DNA of 64,000 nucleotides from Rhizomucor pusillus. Taxonomy: Eukaryota; Mucoromycota; Mucoromycetes; Mucorales; Lichtheimiaceae. The position numbers were made by a program, and so were the translations under genes. The stretch covers positions 62,001 through 126,000 of the forward strand of contig FWWN02000610.1 in NCBI GenBank assembly GCA_900175165.2, in the 5' to 3' direction. Position 1 is the stretch's first letter. The number at the start of each line of letters is the position of its first letter. This document shows, one piece after another, positions 1-12,085 of this stretch. The notes under the pieces are model-generated. The model was not told where the DNA came from. It worked only from the letters and a program-made list of their open reading frames with translations, and made no database searches.

Positions 1-983
1 CGTTCAATCTGTACAGCTTTTACCTTGTTAAGATATTCCGAAGTTACAAGCTCGCCGTGGGTTGATATTCACCCCGTCGTAATGAGTTTTCTGGAAGAAA
101 ACAAGTAGCTGAAATGCTATATCGCTACGTGAAGTATACTCGAAAGGATGTCACTTATTTTCCCGCTATCCAACTACGTAGCAAATGGTTATCTGTGGGC
201 TAAACAAACCAGACAATTGATATTCCGTTGTTGCCTCAAAGTTTAGCGTGCTTTCCATCAGACAAACTGTATTATATCTAACTTATTAGGCTTTCGCTAA
301 GTATTTGACGAATGCAATGCTCGAACTGGAAGTACCGGACAAATGGCATGCCTCAGTTTAGTACTACTCATATCTTAACGTGTCCATAAAATAAGCCCTC
401 AAAATTCAGTTGATGGCGGATGCTTCGTGAATAGCAGAACGGCAATAATGTGGTGCAAAAGGCTGTTTTCAGTCACCGGCATACGAGTGCTCACTTGGCA
501 TGCCAACGGTATGTCTTTCAAGCTCAGCCCACGAGCGATTTCGCAATGGCGATACCATTGAGACACAACCTCCTGAAGCGATGCACGGGGAGCATTACCG
601 TTTGGCGGGGGGTCTCGATTGTGCGCTGTGGCGGTTACACATCCCATTGAAGATCGGAATTCCCTTTTCCAGAGCTTGTTGAGTGCCACTTCACTGAAAA
701 TGGTGCTGCCCGGCAACCGTGGAAAATGAGATCCAGGGGCTCGGGGAAGTCAAAGAAGCAGTAAACGATAACTGAGTGCAAAATGTTAGGCAGCGTGCAT
801 CCTTTGTCGGTCGCCATTGCAGCAACAGCTTCTAAAAAAAAGACTTGCATCCTAAAAAAAAAGCAGCTGTGCACAAATGTTCGCGAAAAGGAAAAAAAGC
901 CCGTCGACGTTCCAGATGCTCTTGTCTTAAAAACCCGTTCAGTCTCTCATCGGTTTCCTTGACGTCTTTTCCACTTGCTTGAC
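1..983. other. Left-edge intergenic region
   Basis: No gene is supported here. Reading frames are short and match no family I know. Two A-rich runs near 834-866 lie shortly before the first gene and are probably part of its promoter or leader. Confidence 0.5.
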
Positions 984-2121
984 ATGCGTTCAGCGCTCCT
1001 TCTTGTCTCTGCATTCTTTGCAGCTGCAGCATCAGCCTCGAAGACTCAGGTGGCTGTCAACAGCTTATCTGACTTCTGCCTCTTCCTGCCTCCAAAGCCT
1101 GGAATGGAAATTGCTCCTAACGAGGACATCGGTATCTCTTTCTGTTTGAAACCTTCGACCATTTCCGGTTCTAAGGCTTTGCCTGCAGGTAATAAAGAGA
1201 TAAATACACGCGTTCAAATGTATTTTGACAGCTGACTGACAATTTCTTGCTAAAGGTTTCATAAAGACCGCTCACTTTTTAAAGACAAGCACGTACGTTC
1301 AACTCACTGGTTGGATCGACCGCACCAAGTACAAGCTCAAGAGCTCGGATGGTGGAGGACAATACGATAACCATGGCAATGGTAAACCCGTTGGCGCTGT
1401 GTGCAAGAACTACAACTATTTTGTCGAATTGATCGAGCCCGATATCAACCGCTTCTGCATCCGCTGCTGCCAGAACAAGGTAAATCATTCATATTATCGG
1501 ACTGTTTATTCTTTAGATAGCACTGCTTATATCAGACGCTGTTGATAGGCTGATTGTCCCACCGGCCGATCTGGTTACGGCTGTCTTCGCGTCGTCCCTG
1601 GTGACTATTCTCATGGAAAGAACACAACTTCTACCAGCTTGACCGGTTCTACTTCGACTACTAACAGTAAAACGTCCACGACCACCAAGAAGACAACTAC
1701 TACCAAGAAGTCTTCCACCAAGACTCAGACTGCTACGACAACTGCCAAGAGTGCTGCCAAGACAAGTACTACAGCTACAGCTACACCTTCTCTAGCACAC
1801 AACAACGCCGAGTACGAGTACGTTTTGGAAGAAATGGATCAGGCTGGTATGACCTACAATGAAGCTGCACAGTACGAGGAGCCTCAGTATGACAGCGCCA
1901 TCGATGCCTTCCCTGATGCCATCCAGACCATTAAAGACCAGATCGCACAGCAGGTTCCAGTTGATGAAATCAAAAGTCAGTTTACCGGGTTCTTGCACAC
2001 TTTGGCCGATGAGTTCCCAGAATCTGCTGCTGATATCCAGCGATTGGAAAGTGTGACAGCGCAGTACAGCACCTATGAGGACTGGGATCACTTTGTGCAA
2101 GTACTGGAGTACAATCTGTAA
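984..2121 (+). CDS. MAG-type secreted glycoprotein (macrophage-activating-glycoprotein family)
   Basis: Three exons are inferred, 984-1188, 1256-1479 and 1549-2121, with in-phase GT-AG junctions and a product of about 333 residues. The ATG at 984 starts a clear signal peptide (MRSALLLVSAFFAAAASA). The mature N-terminal domain carries marks of the fungal family first named macrophage activating glycoprotein: DFCLFLPPKPG, then AHFLKTSTYVQLTGW, DGGGQYDNHG, and a Cys cluster FCIRCCQNK followed by DCPTGRSGYGC. After about residue 170 a Thr/Ser/Lys-rich stretch looks like an O-glycosylated stalk. It leads to an acidic C-terminal part of about 110 residues without recognised motifs. The protein is probably secreted or wall-associated. 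Family membership is established by motif; the biochemical role in this fungus is not known. Confidence 0.85.
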
Positions 2122-2767
2122 TTGTAGAATCAGCTCCATTTCCCTATTTTTAAACATCGTATAATACACTGTAGTTTTACTAGCATTGATATCAAGCATG
2201 TTCGGAGACCTTAACGCTCTTTGGTACATTTATCCATATCTTTGGAAACTTTCCAAGTTTCGTGTAACGAGCACCTCGTGCCTTGATGCCTTATTAGCCA
2301 TTTAGGTACAAAAAGACACTTGCGAGGAAGATCATTCGTCTTCAAATGAATTTCCCATTGTTCTACGAACGGAAAAATAGATTCGATGGAAGTGTAATAA
2401 CCTATTTGTAAGCACTCGGGAGTTGTGACACAGCAAGCTCTCAAGAAAAGCCAACATAGTCCAGACTACGCTTACCCAATCACGCATCTGAGATCATAAG
2501 CTTCAACGCGTTTATTGCACTTTCTCCTTTTTCGACACATGTATGCCATCAACCAGTGGTTTCCTCTCTATGCGTTAACATTCATTTTTGATGGATATTT
2601 CCACACGGGACCTCTGAAACCGTTTGGAACTTCAAAAATGTAAAAGGGGTGCTTTTATATGTATAACAATAGAAAGGTTAATGTTTCTCTTTATTAAGTG
2701 AATATTATATGAAGAATGTAAAGGAATGCGCATGCATGAGATGAGCGATGTACTGGGATGCCTGTAT
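2122..2767. other. Convergent intergenic region
   Basis: This is the space between the 3' ends of the MAG-type gene (plus) and SSP1 (minus). It presumably holds both 3' UTRs and poly(A) sites. No coding signal is seen. Confidence 0.5.
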
Positions 2768-3128
2768 TTATTCGTGTTCGTCATCGAATCCGTAGCCATA
2801 GGACCCGTCGTGGTAGCCGTGGTAACCATGGTGATCGTGGTGGTCATAGCGATAGTGATCATCGTTGTGCTCTGAGCTGAGGAGGTTGACGTCGTTGAGG
2901 ATGTCAGCGTCTACATTAGCAGGATATGAATCAATAACAGGATGAAATCAAATTGTCTGTTGAGGACTACTTACTCTTTCCGAGCTCATCAACGTTGACC
3001 AAGCCGATATCGTTAACATCGATGACGTTATCGTTGCCATCATCGTGGCGCTTGACGTTGTTGGGAGCGGCCAAAGTCATAGCAGCGATGGCAGAAAGGG
3101 CAAGGGCAAAAAGAGTAGAGCGGAACAT
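2768..3128 (-). CDS. Small secreted protein SSP1, His-rich tail
   Basis: Two exons, 2975-3128 and 2768-2910, give 98 residues. The signal peptide starts MFRSTLFALALSA and ends near residue 20. A Kex2-type Lys-Arg (APNNVKR) follows. The mature start is acidic (HDDGNDNV), followed by the family core DVNDIGLVNVDELGK. The intron is phase 1, and exon 1 ends in A so the split codon is Asn. Exon 2 has the core ADILNDVNLLSS and then a tail of about 35 residues with nine His plus many Tyr, Gly and Asp, which could bind metal (inference). This is the only member on the minus strand, head-to-head with SSP2. The function is unknown. Confidence 0.85.
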
Positions 3129-3206
3129 CTTGTATTGATAGCTGTTGTGTCGATAGAAGAGATGAGTTGTCGTTGATGACTTTCGAGAGCCTGCTAGAGG
3201 CCTTCG

Positions 3207-3214
3207 TTTATATA
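3207..3214 (-). promoter_or_regulatory. TATA box of SSP1
   Basis: TATATAAA on the minus strand lies about 80 nt before the SSP1 ATG. It is followed by the leader motif GTCATCAACGACAACTC shared with other copies. Confidence 0.6.
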
Positions 3215-5292
3215 GCTTCTCGAATCCCCAATATTGACTTTGTATTTGACGCCTGTCACTGTGAAGAATGTATTGATCTTGCTACAATTTCCGTATAAGT
3301 CAATAATGTTACCATCAGGGGCTAGTAAATACCGCCTATTTCGGAAAATGGGGCTGGCCTCGACGATCAAAATCTTACTTTCCTGATTTGGGCTTATTAG
3401 GCCGATTCGAGCTGTTCAACAACACGGCACATCAAACGTACACATAGAGAACTCAAAATCATTAGACTTCGAAATCCGGGTAAAGTATGACCGAAAGCAT
3501 GATAATATAATTTTCCAAATTCCTTATTTTGACGTATGTAATGTAGCCATCTTCTGTTTAAGTGGGCTTCCGTTCTTGTGAATTTCCACTCCATCACGCG
3601 AATTAGCTACAAGCTTATGTTTACTGCAAACATCCCTCGTGCTCTTTAATTCAGGATTTGTTTTAATTGCTGAAAAATTCTATGAATACAGTTAGCTATA
3701 TTTGTACCTGGAAATTATGTCCTGACGCTCCTCTCTTTCTCCTTATCCGCTATTTTGCAGCGTAGTCCCTATTCAGACAATAATGATAACTCGAACGTTG
3801 TTGCATGATTTATGCTTCGATGAACGTCTCAATCTAATAATATAAGTGACATTACAGGTCATGCAGCGCAGACTGCTTTTAGTAAAGTTTACAGTAGATG
3901 CAAGCGGGCATGTTCTTGGCCTTTGGGATATGCATTGTCTGACCCCTTACATCTCGTCGTCCAAGGCAAGGTAAGACCCTTGATGAGCATTTCAAACGAA
4001 TTCAATTTGATCGTTTGAGTCGATTTCGTCTCCAAGTGCAGCGCTAAAGTTTAATTAGAATCTTCAGGGCATATTTGATCTTTACAGCATTCATCGCCGA
4101 TACCTGTCAGTAACTGCAATCAACAATTTTATGCAGCGTATTCTGGACGCAGATCTGCATAGTGGTCATAAGAATACAAACGAACAATCAAGTTAACATT
4201 ACTGCATCTGGTGCTCCTAACCACGCTGTTTCATCGGTTGTCATCCCTCTCAAGAACGTGCGAAGGACATGCATGCATGCCGAGAATTTAATATATAACC
4301 TACGGGACGACGCGTAGAAATTTCTAACTTACGCCCTGTAACGATTCTACGACATGCAGTAAATTTCAACTTGGCAGTTCAATGAAGCCGCACAGATTGT
4401 CATTTTGTATCGGATTTCGAAAATGTCAAAGTTGCTTACAAGCAATATGCAAAGAACTTCGAGCTCCTGACGCTTCGTATTCAGGCACGATCCTTGCTGT
4501 TTAAACGGGATCTATTTGGCGCATATCACTATCTTTACATAGAAACAATGGATACTTGAAGAAAGTAGCATGGTTGATTAATAAAATATCATCCGAGAGA
4601 GTCTGCTTACATCATAGCTGGGAATAATGAAGGGTTTGCATTTTTGGCCAGAGTCAAACAGATTCTATAGATCATGTCTATTATGTTCTCTCAGTTTCTG
4701 ATACATCAAATGCGGAAATGCAATTATTTTGTATCTTGGTTAGATTCTGCAGATGATTGGATGCATGGAAGAACATCAAGAAGGATTACGCACAAGTCAG
4801 TGCAGAACATAAGATATTGTAACCGTTGGAAACAAAAAACGGTTGTGACCAGCCATCTGTCAACTCAGTTATGCACTTGAAAAAAGCGACTTTTGCAGTT
4901 TGCAAGGCTACGCTTCCTCTTTTGCCAAGACACAGAATTAAGCCAAATATACTAATCTGGGAAGGTGTCTACTCTGCACTCGTCTCGTACGAAATGACGT
5001 TTATAGTAGGACTTCAATGCCAGCCAGAAACTGCTGCAAGGATCTTGACAGAGTCTGTTTCTGTTTTCTTGGTACTTTTCATATTTTTCATTGCATTAGT
5101 TCCAGAGCGCCGGCTATGTACTGTAACGTTACCGTTTAGCACTATCCATAGAATCAAATGATCGGGCCGCTTATGTCGTATACGTACGTCAGCCTAATCG
5201 AAATTCCATTGCTAGCTGCATTGGCATAAGACAGCATTAACATTATTAGCGGCTTGAATTCGGCAAGAGTAAGAAAGAAAGTACGCAAAGGA
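3215..5292. other. Long spacer between head-to-head SSP1 and SSP2
   Basis: About 2.1 kb of AT-rich DNA separates the two divergent genes. No gene or repeat is recognised. Short frames near 4674-5161 have no family signature and no convincing start context. The stretch presumably carries both upstream regulatory regions. Confidence 0.5.
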
Positions 5293-5299
5293 TATAAAA
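5293..5299 (+). promoter_or_regulatory. TATA box of SSP2
   Basis: TATAAAA lies 72 nt before the SSP2 ATG and is followed by a leader with the family motif GTCATCAACAACTC. Confidence 0.65.
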
Positions 5300-5364
5300 A
5301 AGACGACATCCAGCGTCAAAAGTCATCAACAACTCATCTATCCTATCAACAACCAGTAATCGAA

Positions 5365-5647
5365 ATGTTCCGCTCCACTCTCTTCACTCTTGCCCTCTCT
5401 GCTTTCGCCGTTATGACTTTGGCTGCCCCCAACAAGGCCAAGCGCGCTGATGATGAAGGCAGCGGCCACGATGTCGATGACGACAGCGTCCTCCACTTGA
5501 ACGATATTGGTTTGGTCAACGTTGACGAAGCCCTCAAGGGTAATTATCGATTTTCTTCATGCTAATGGATCCCGATTGCTAATCAACATTGTAGATGCCG
5601 ACGTCTTGAACGATCTCAACATCCTCAGCAGCGAAGGAGGCAACTAA
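5365..5647 (+). CDS. Small secreted protein SSP2, short tail
   Basis: Exons 5365-5539 and 5595-5647 give 75 residues. The signal peptide is MFRSTLFTLALSAFAVMTLA, followed by APNKAKR with a Lys-Arg site. The mature part is acidic (ADDEGSGHDVDDDSV) and continues into LHLNDIGLVNVDEALK. Exon 2 encodes DADVLNDLNILSSEGGN. Exon 1 ends in G, so the split codon is Asp as in all short-tail copies. A poly(A) signal AATAAA lies about 85 nt after the stop. No catalytic motif is visible. It is probably a small extracellular acidic protein or peptide; the role is unknown. Confidence 0.9.
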
Positions 5648-6711
5648 ACTCAATATACTGGCGCATACGATCGTCAATCGTCAATGCTGCATAATTCACC
5701 TTCTAATTTAGCAGCCATTGTTGCCTTTCAATAAAGAAGATTAGACAACTAATCAAGTTTTTACAATTTCATAAATCTAGTACCATTCTTTCGAATTTTT
5801 ATTCTCGAGCATAATACATAGAGGGAGGATCATATAGCTTGATTTATAGTAACTGAGATAATTCATTGTAAAAAAAGGTGATATATGCAACAGCTAGAAG
5901 CCTTAACGTTTGTATCCATCGGTTTACGTAGACGTCAAATATTGTGCCGTGCTTTTTGATGATTTTCTCATTAAAATACAGATGACTAGCTAGCCCCATG
6001 CTGGCATTGCAATTGTTTTATCTATAATGGTTAACCTGTCTTGACACAAAGAAAGCCATGTGCTTTCAAAGTAAATTATCCTAAGTTTTATTGATGCTTA
6101 AGATGAGAAAAAAGTTTCCTTGGAGTCTCACTAGATAATGCTTGATTTTGTTCCTTTGAAAAAAGTACATATTCTCTAATGCAAACAGAGATCTTGATGA
6201 TCAAGCCATTTCTATACGGAAATCCATTCGCGTTGTAAAAGAACGATATGTCAAACTCAGATCCAAGGAAGAAAAATGCCAACCCTATTGAAACCTTAAA
6301 TGTATGGAATTTTCTTCATTCATTTTGTGAAATAAAGCGAGTTATGCAATGATTTTCCATTGCTTCTACATATACAGTACCAAAATCCAGATCAAAGCCG
6401 TTCCGGTAATAGCATTACTGTGTTCGATCAATCCAAGACGCAGGCGGTTTAAAAGAGGACTAGCAGGCAATTTCCTTCCAATGATTTCTACTGCAATTAA
6501 GAAAAATATCTGTATGGACATTACACTTCGAGTTAAGGTAGCATTCATAACAATGAAGATAACCTATATTTTTTGATACAGCAGAAGATATGTTTGTAGA
6601 TACAACTTACACGCAAGCACACGACAGATGATAACAGTGAGTCTATGGCATTGAAGCGGCAATAATTACAGCGGCATTGAGCGGCATTAAAGCAGAAAGA
6701 AGAATGAAAGA

Positions 6712-6718
6712 TATATAA
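6712..6718 (+). promoter_or_regulatory. TATA box of SSP3
   Basis: TATATAA lies 57 nt before the SSP3 ATG. Several GGCATT elements (6647-6690) lie just upstream. Confidence 0.6.
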
Positions 6719-6768
6719 GCAACGGATTCCATCTACCATCAAGCTTCATCCTCAGCAACAATTACAAG

Positions 6769-7064
6769 ATGTTCCGCTCTACTCTCTTCACTCTCGCTCT
6801 CTCTGCTTTCGCCGTCATGACTTTGGCTGCTCCCAACAAGGCCAAGCGCGCCGGAAAAGATGATGAAGGCAGTGGCCACGATGTTGATGATGACAGCGTC
6901 CTCCACTTGAACGACATTGGCTTGGTCAACGTTGATGAACTCCTCAAGGGTATGAAATGACAATTAGTTTATCCATAATATGCAATCTTGCTTACCATTT
7001 TTTTCTACAATTAGATGCTGATGTCCTTAACGACGTTGATATCCTTAGCAGCGAAGGTCACTAA
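6769..7064 (+). CDS. Small secreted protein SSP3, short tail
   Basis: Exons 6769-6949 and 7015-7064 give 76 residues. The signal peptide and APNKAKR site match SSP2. A two-residue insertion (GK) follows the Lys-Arg before DDEGSGHDVDDDSV. The core reads LHLNDIGLVNVDELLK, and exon 2 gives DADVLNDVDILSSEGH. The split codon is Asp. AATAAA lies near 7144. It is a member of the tandem array without recognised domains. Confidence 0.9.
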
Positions 7065-8272
7065 GCGCTTCCCTATTCGCATTACTTGCAATAGTCAAAC
7101 ATGACATGTTTACTTCCAATGACGAGATAATATTGTTAGATCAATAAAGTGATACGCGTAGACCTTTATAATTCCTATAACTACCTGGCTTTTCAATGTG
7201 TTTAACGTGGTGTATGGCATTTTGCAAAGAGTATGGAGAGTAAGGTGTGATAGCAAATTTTCCAATTGAAAGATATGGACGCCTGAATTTGGATAGCATA
7301 TTACGGGAAGGCTGGGTCACCAACGCAAAGCACAGAAGCAGTTCCTTTACCTGATTTGATAATAAAGACAACACTAGCTTTCCGACTTTTCGACATATTG
7401 GAATATAAACGACAATGCCTCTTATCATTCAAGGTACGTAAGACGTCGCATTACTATGCATAAAGCTTCGAGATTTTCTATAAAATGATAACTGAATAAA
7501 CGAGCGAGATTCTATAATTTGATTCCAGCAGTTTGTAAATAGTTATAGTAAACTAGCTTCCTAGGTCTCAAATAGACTCTTTCATGTTTACTACTCTATC
7601 CTGGCCAAGGCATATTCGAAGCTTTTGTGTCTACGAATTACGTCGTGTATACTAGCTCTTTTGAACCCAACAGCAAAAGTATCCATGGGATCCTTACGGA
7701 CCGATTCAATACTTTCAATTGCTGGCAGAACTTGAGATTAGCATCCCGCTGTCGAAATCTAAATGTATGCAAGGACAATCATTACAATTCTGCATAAAGT
7801 CACTGTCAGTTCATGAATATTGAAAGATACTCTTCGGTCATCGTCGTCAGTCCAATACGTAAGCTTTCCTATTTTCAGACATTTATGCCTTTATTCTCGT
7901 TCTTTTTGCATTGGCATTGGCATAATTATCGATACAAGAATTGAAGATGATATCATATAACACATCGTACGAAAGAACAAATCCTGTTAACGGGCTGGAT
8001 TTTGTGAAATAATTTGATGCTGTACATAAGATCGTTCTAACATCTTCTAAAAGACAGTAATGAAAACTTCCTAAACCACTTATTCGTTGAAGCCAAAAAA
8101 GTAACGGGTGGAGTCTGAAAACTTTCCGATAGAAACTGGTCGTTCGTAGAAACTACAGGTTGGGCAGAAAATGCTCGTGACGATGATGCCACAATTGAAA
8201 TATACGGCATTGGGCGGAATTCGCTCCGCAAAAGGACCGGATACGACAGAAAGACAATAACTATCCAAAACA

Positions 8273-8279
8273 TATAAAA
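8273..8279 (+). promoter_or_regulatory. TATA box of SSP4
   Basis: TATAAAA lies 54 nt before the SSP4 ATG. The leader has CCGTCGTCG followed by TCATCAACAACT. A longer element, AAAATGCTCGTGACGATG (8168-8185), lies about 90 nt upstream of the TATA and recurs in SSP8 and SSP9. Confidence 0.65.
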
Positions 8280-8326
8280 GACGAGGGCGATGTCCGTCGT
8301 CGAACCTCATCAACAACTGACTCAAA

Positions 8327-8626
8327 ATGTTCCGCTCTACTCTCTTCACTCTCGCTCTCTCTGCTTTCGCTGTCATGACCTTGGCTGCTCCCAACAAGGC
8401 CAAGCGCTCTGATGATGAAGGCAGCGGCCACGATGTCGATGATGACAGCGTTGTGCATGTCAACGACCTTGGTATCATCGCCAACGTTGACGAAGCTCTC
8501 AAGGGTAAGGATAATGGCTCTTTCAACAACTTTGATCGTCAATCTCTGACTTCTTTTTGCAAAATAGATGCCGATGTCCTGAACGGTCTCGATCTTCTCA
8601 GCAGCGAAAATGGCGATCACCATTAA
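8327..8626 (+). CDS. Small secreted protein SSP4, short tail
   Basis: Exons 8327-8504 and 8568-8626 give 78 residues. The signal peptide and APNKAKR site match SSP2. The mature part begins SDDEGSGHDVDDDSV. The core is VHVNDLGIIANVDEALK, and exon 2 gives DADVLNGLDLLSSENGDHH, ending in two His. The variant IIANVDE also occurs in SSP8, so the His-tail and short-tail groups share core variants. A poly(A)-like AATAAAAG lies near 8689. The function is unknown. Confidence 0.9.
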   Translation: MFRSTLFTLALSAFAVMTLAAPNKAKRSDDEGSGHDVDDDSVVHVNDLGIIANVDEALKGKDNGSFNNFDRQSLTSFCKIDADVLNGLDLLSSENGDHH

Positions 8627-9638
8627 ATGCAATCTCCGTTGTTGCGTTATTTACATCATATCTCGTTTACCCGATGATCTGATCAGAAATAAAAGATACT
8701 CTCGTCTACAGTTATTATGTCTCTGTTTGACTTCCTCTTGAAGTGCTATGCTGTATTCTATTATTTTTTCGTATTTCTGTCGTCACTCGTCTTCTCCTAA
8801 CGATGTAAGACTGTTACATACCTAAATCCTACACAAATTGATGATTACATGCCTGTACATCGTTTTAAAAAGAGTTCAATGTTAATGATTTCCAACTGTC
8901 ATGGTATGAATGGAAAAATTTGCGGTATGATCAATTTCTGGAGTTTTAGATCATGATCCTGCCTTAAAACAGCATTCTTGTGTATCTTATTAACAGAAAC
9001 TGCTGCGATTACTCACAAACAAAGTACCCGTTTAAGTAAGAATGCAAAACAATTGACATCTAGAACCTTCTGACTTTATTCACCTTTGTCTTCTACGATA
9101 CTATTAGCATTAGGCCCAACATTGTTCCAACCAGTTAAATATGATACCCGGATTATCGCTTTCTAATTGCAGCATCTTATCCGACTGATAATACGGAGAT
9201 CACTTCAATCTTTGGAACCTTTTCCGTTCTAGTCCTGTTCCCTTTGGAGCATTCGTTTTTTTCTGCAGTTGCTAGGGCAAGAAGTAAATAAAATTACGCA
9301 AATGCTTCCATTTAGAACTGTATTGTTCGGTAAAATGACTCCGACAATTGCAGTTAAACAATGGTGCATCATTTTTGAATTGACAGCACTGGTGCTGTTA
9401 AGCACTGTTTGAGAGGATTGGAATATTCCAACACTATCAACTACTGCTAAATAAATTGAAGCTTGTAGAATAAATTTTATATCGAAAGTGTACTCGATAA
9501 ATGTAAATGGATATTTATGGAAAAAGATGGATCGACAATGTCGGCTCACAGCGGTACACATCAATCTTGACGGCATTTCAGTAGGATGCTGCTCGGGAAC
9601 GGCTGAACGCGGCAGGAAGACGGAAAAATCGAAAAAGA

Positions 9639-9645
9639 TATAAAT
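9639..9645 (+). promoter_or_regulatory. TATA box of SSP5
   Basis: TATAAAT lies 58 nt before the SSP5 ATG. The CGTCGTC/TCATCAACAA leader motif of most other copies is not clear here. Confidence 0.55.
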
Positions 9646-9696
9646 ACAGAAAAAGGTATCTGTCATGAGAAGCATCGATCACTGATTCCAAGCAAA

Positions 9697-9982
9697 ATGT
9701 TCCGCTCTACTCTCTTCACTCTTGCTCTCTCTGCTTTCGCCGTTATGACTTTGGCTGCCCCCAACAAGGCCAAGCGCGCTGATGATGACGGTCACGACGT
9801 CGGTGACGATAGCGTCCTTCACTTGAACGATATTGGTGTTCTTGTTAACGCTGACGAACTCGGCAAGGGTAAGGAATATACATACTAGCTTTGTTTCCTG
9901 ATCGTCGTTCTCATATCTTCACTGCAATCCAGACCTTGACCTTTTGAACGGTGTCGATATCCTCAGCAGCGATGACAACTAA
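9697..9982 (+). CDS. Small secreted protein SSP5, short tail
   Basis: Exons 9697-9868 and 9933-9982 give 73 residues. The signal peptide and APNKAKR are standard. The mature start is shorter (ADDDGHDVGDDSV), lacking the Glu-Gly-Ser-Gly of SSP2-4. The core is LHLNDIGVLVNADELGK. Exon 2 gives DLDLLNGVDILSSDDN. The exon 1 DNA from the Lys-Arg through GDDSVLH is nearly identical to SSP6, which suggests a recent duplication or gene conversion. AATAAA lies near 10014. Confidence 0.9.
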
Positions 9983-11174
9983 ATGATACATACTAGATAC
10001 TTACTATTATCAGAAATAAACTACGTATACATCTTACAACTTTACAACCGTTCGTCAGCAACCTCTCCTCCTTGAGTACTTGTCAGAGTGTTACAGAGTC
10101 TGTAGTAGACCTATTCCTTTAGCTTTAAGAACAGCTGTTGTGGGCAAGCGATACAAAAATACATCCTGTAATCACATGAGCTTTTTTGACTGCTGACACT
10201 CAGCAATATCCTCAAAAATTCAAATGTTGACAGACGTATGCATGCAAATATCTCGGTTGTCAAAATCCTGACGTCTTCAATTCAATGAATTACACTGCTT
10301 TAAGTACCGATCGGCATTATCAACGGATTTCTAAGTACATATTTTCAAGGATCTGTGAAGCATGTGCCAACAAGCAGAATCCAGAAATCAGGAACCTCGG
10401 GCGGCTTTGAGAGATGTAGCGCCACAGCGCATGTTTATAAGCGTTGGAACAAAAGAAAATGATCCATCTATGCATAACTACACGGTTCATTGTTAATCTT
10501 TTGATCAAGCAGAGTGCCCAGGAGCTTTCTGCATGGGTTACTAATGTCGAATTTGCATCAAAAATCAATAATACGTTGCATGTTGCAAAGTTCTTTGACG
10601 ATGCATCAAGTTCTGCTACAGATCTGAACTGCTCCTGACATCCTGCTGATCGAATGACCCCAAGCATATTTTTCATGTATTTGCTCTTTCTGCTGTATTT
10701 GCATTCGTGCTTAAATGTTTATCATGCGATAATATCGGTTGAAGCTGCGCTGAAAAGACGCTTGGTACTTAATGCGTTACGATTTAGTTTTGTTGGATCA
10801 GTCCGTTCGTAACTCATGATATCACACCTGCAGTTAATTCTGCAACGGACTTTCTGAACAAAACGTCAGATCGCTGCGACCAAGACAGCAGCCATTATTG
10901 TTAGTGCGCTTTTGCCTACATACAGCAGTGGTTGCAGAAGAGATTGTCTGTGTACGTAGATCTGAGATATATTCCACATTGAGATTGTACTCTAATATTA
11001 CTAAAGCCCATTTCATCGTTTCGTCTGCAAATGTCTGTGTTCTCGGGCGTGACATACGTTTCAGAAACATGGATTCGTCAGTGGATCTCATGAGAGATCG
11101 CATAATACAATTAGTATCCGGCATAATAGCGGTAAAAGTGGCTGTAAGCGGTCTGCAATTCGGTCCTGTAAAGA

Positions 11175-11181
11175 TATAAAA
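11175..11181 (+). promoter_or_regulatory. TATA box of SSP6
   Basis: TATAAAA lies 71 nt before the SSP6 ATG, followed by CCGTCGTCAGAGCTCGTCAT, a variant of the family leader. Confidence 0.65.
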
Positions 11182-11245
11182 GCACAAGACCTGAGCCGTC
11201 GTCAGAGCTCGTCATCAACGACATCCACAACTAATACCACGAAAA

Positions 11246-11535
11246 ATGTTCCGCTCTACTCTCTTCACTCTCGCTCTCTCTGCTTTCGCCGCTTTGACTT
11301 TGGCTGCTCCCAACAAGGCCAAGCGCGCTGATGATGACGGTCACGACGTCGGTGACGATAGCGTCCTTCACGTCAACGATGCAGGCTTGGTCAACGTTGA
11401 TGAACTCGCCAAGGGTAAACAATTCAAGCAAGAATTTATTTACTGTACACAATTCTAACGCTACGTAATTCTTGCGAAAATATAGATGCCGATCTTCTAA
11501 ACGATCTCAACGTCCTTAGCAGCGATGGCAACTAA
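11246..11535 (+). CDS. Small secreted protein SSP6, short tail
   Basis: Exons 11246-11414 and 11486-11535 give 72 residues, the shortest copy. The signal peptide differs from its neighbours only near its end (FAALTLA for FAVMTLA). APNKAKR and ADDDGHDVGDDSV match SSP5, and the core is LHVNDAGLVNVDELAK. Exon 2 gives DADLLNDLNVLSSDGN. AATAAA lies near 11617. It is a tandem array member of unknown role. Confidence 0.9.
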
Positions 11536-12085
11536 ACGCAAGCTTTTGGTTGCATTATCCGTACGGATCCACACCTAATATTTTCTGGCAGCTGCACATT
11601 CAATATCGATCAATTCAATAAAGAGTTTACGTAGACACTAATAATTGATTTTTCCTGCTCTGTTTTGCTGAATGGACTTTGACGCGACCCGTGATTCTGG
11701 ATTAGATTTCAACATATGCATACACGGACTTGGTTCTGTATCGCGGCGAGACATTGAAGAACCCATCGTTATAAAGAGAGATTGATCTGCACTTGCAGAA
11801 TCGAGTTTAAAATCGTTCCGTTTCCGCCTTTTTGAGTCCCTATTGCATGGACAATTGGCCTTACATAGTCAATTACATTGAAATCTGAATATCGAAATTC
11901 CAAGGATTTCATGGGAATTTATGTTGTCTAATGGAATGGGTTACCAGTAACCTCGTAGTGGATGAGTTTGTAGCTTTATCTATGCTTCACTTGTGCACTA
12001 ACACCTTTTCCCAGTCAGCCCTCTTTCAGTTTGCAGTGCTACGTCTGACATCTGACATCTGTTCTCGACTCCATCTCAACATCGC

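Noticed and set aside
3214..5292. Further decayed SSP copies in the long spacer between SSP1 and SSP2
   Set aside because: No MFRSTLF, NVDE or LSS-coding remnants were seen on either strand.
5365..5480. Reading the Asp-rich DVDDDSV stretch as an EF-hand
   Set aside because: It lacks the 12-residue loop spacing and the flanking helices of a real EF-hand.
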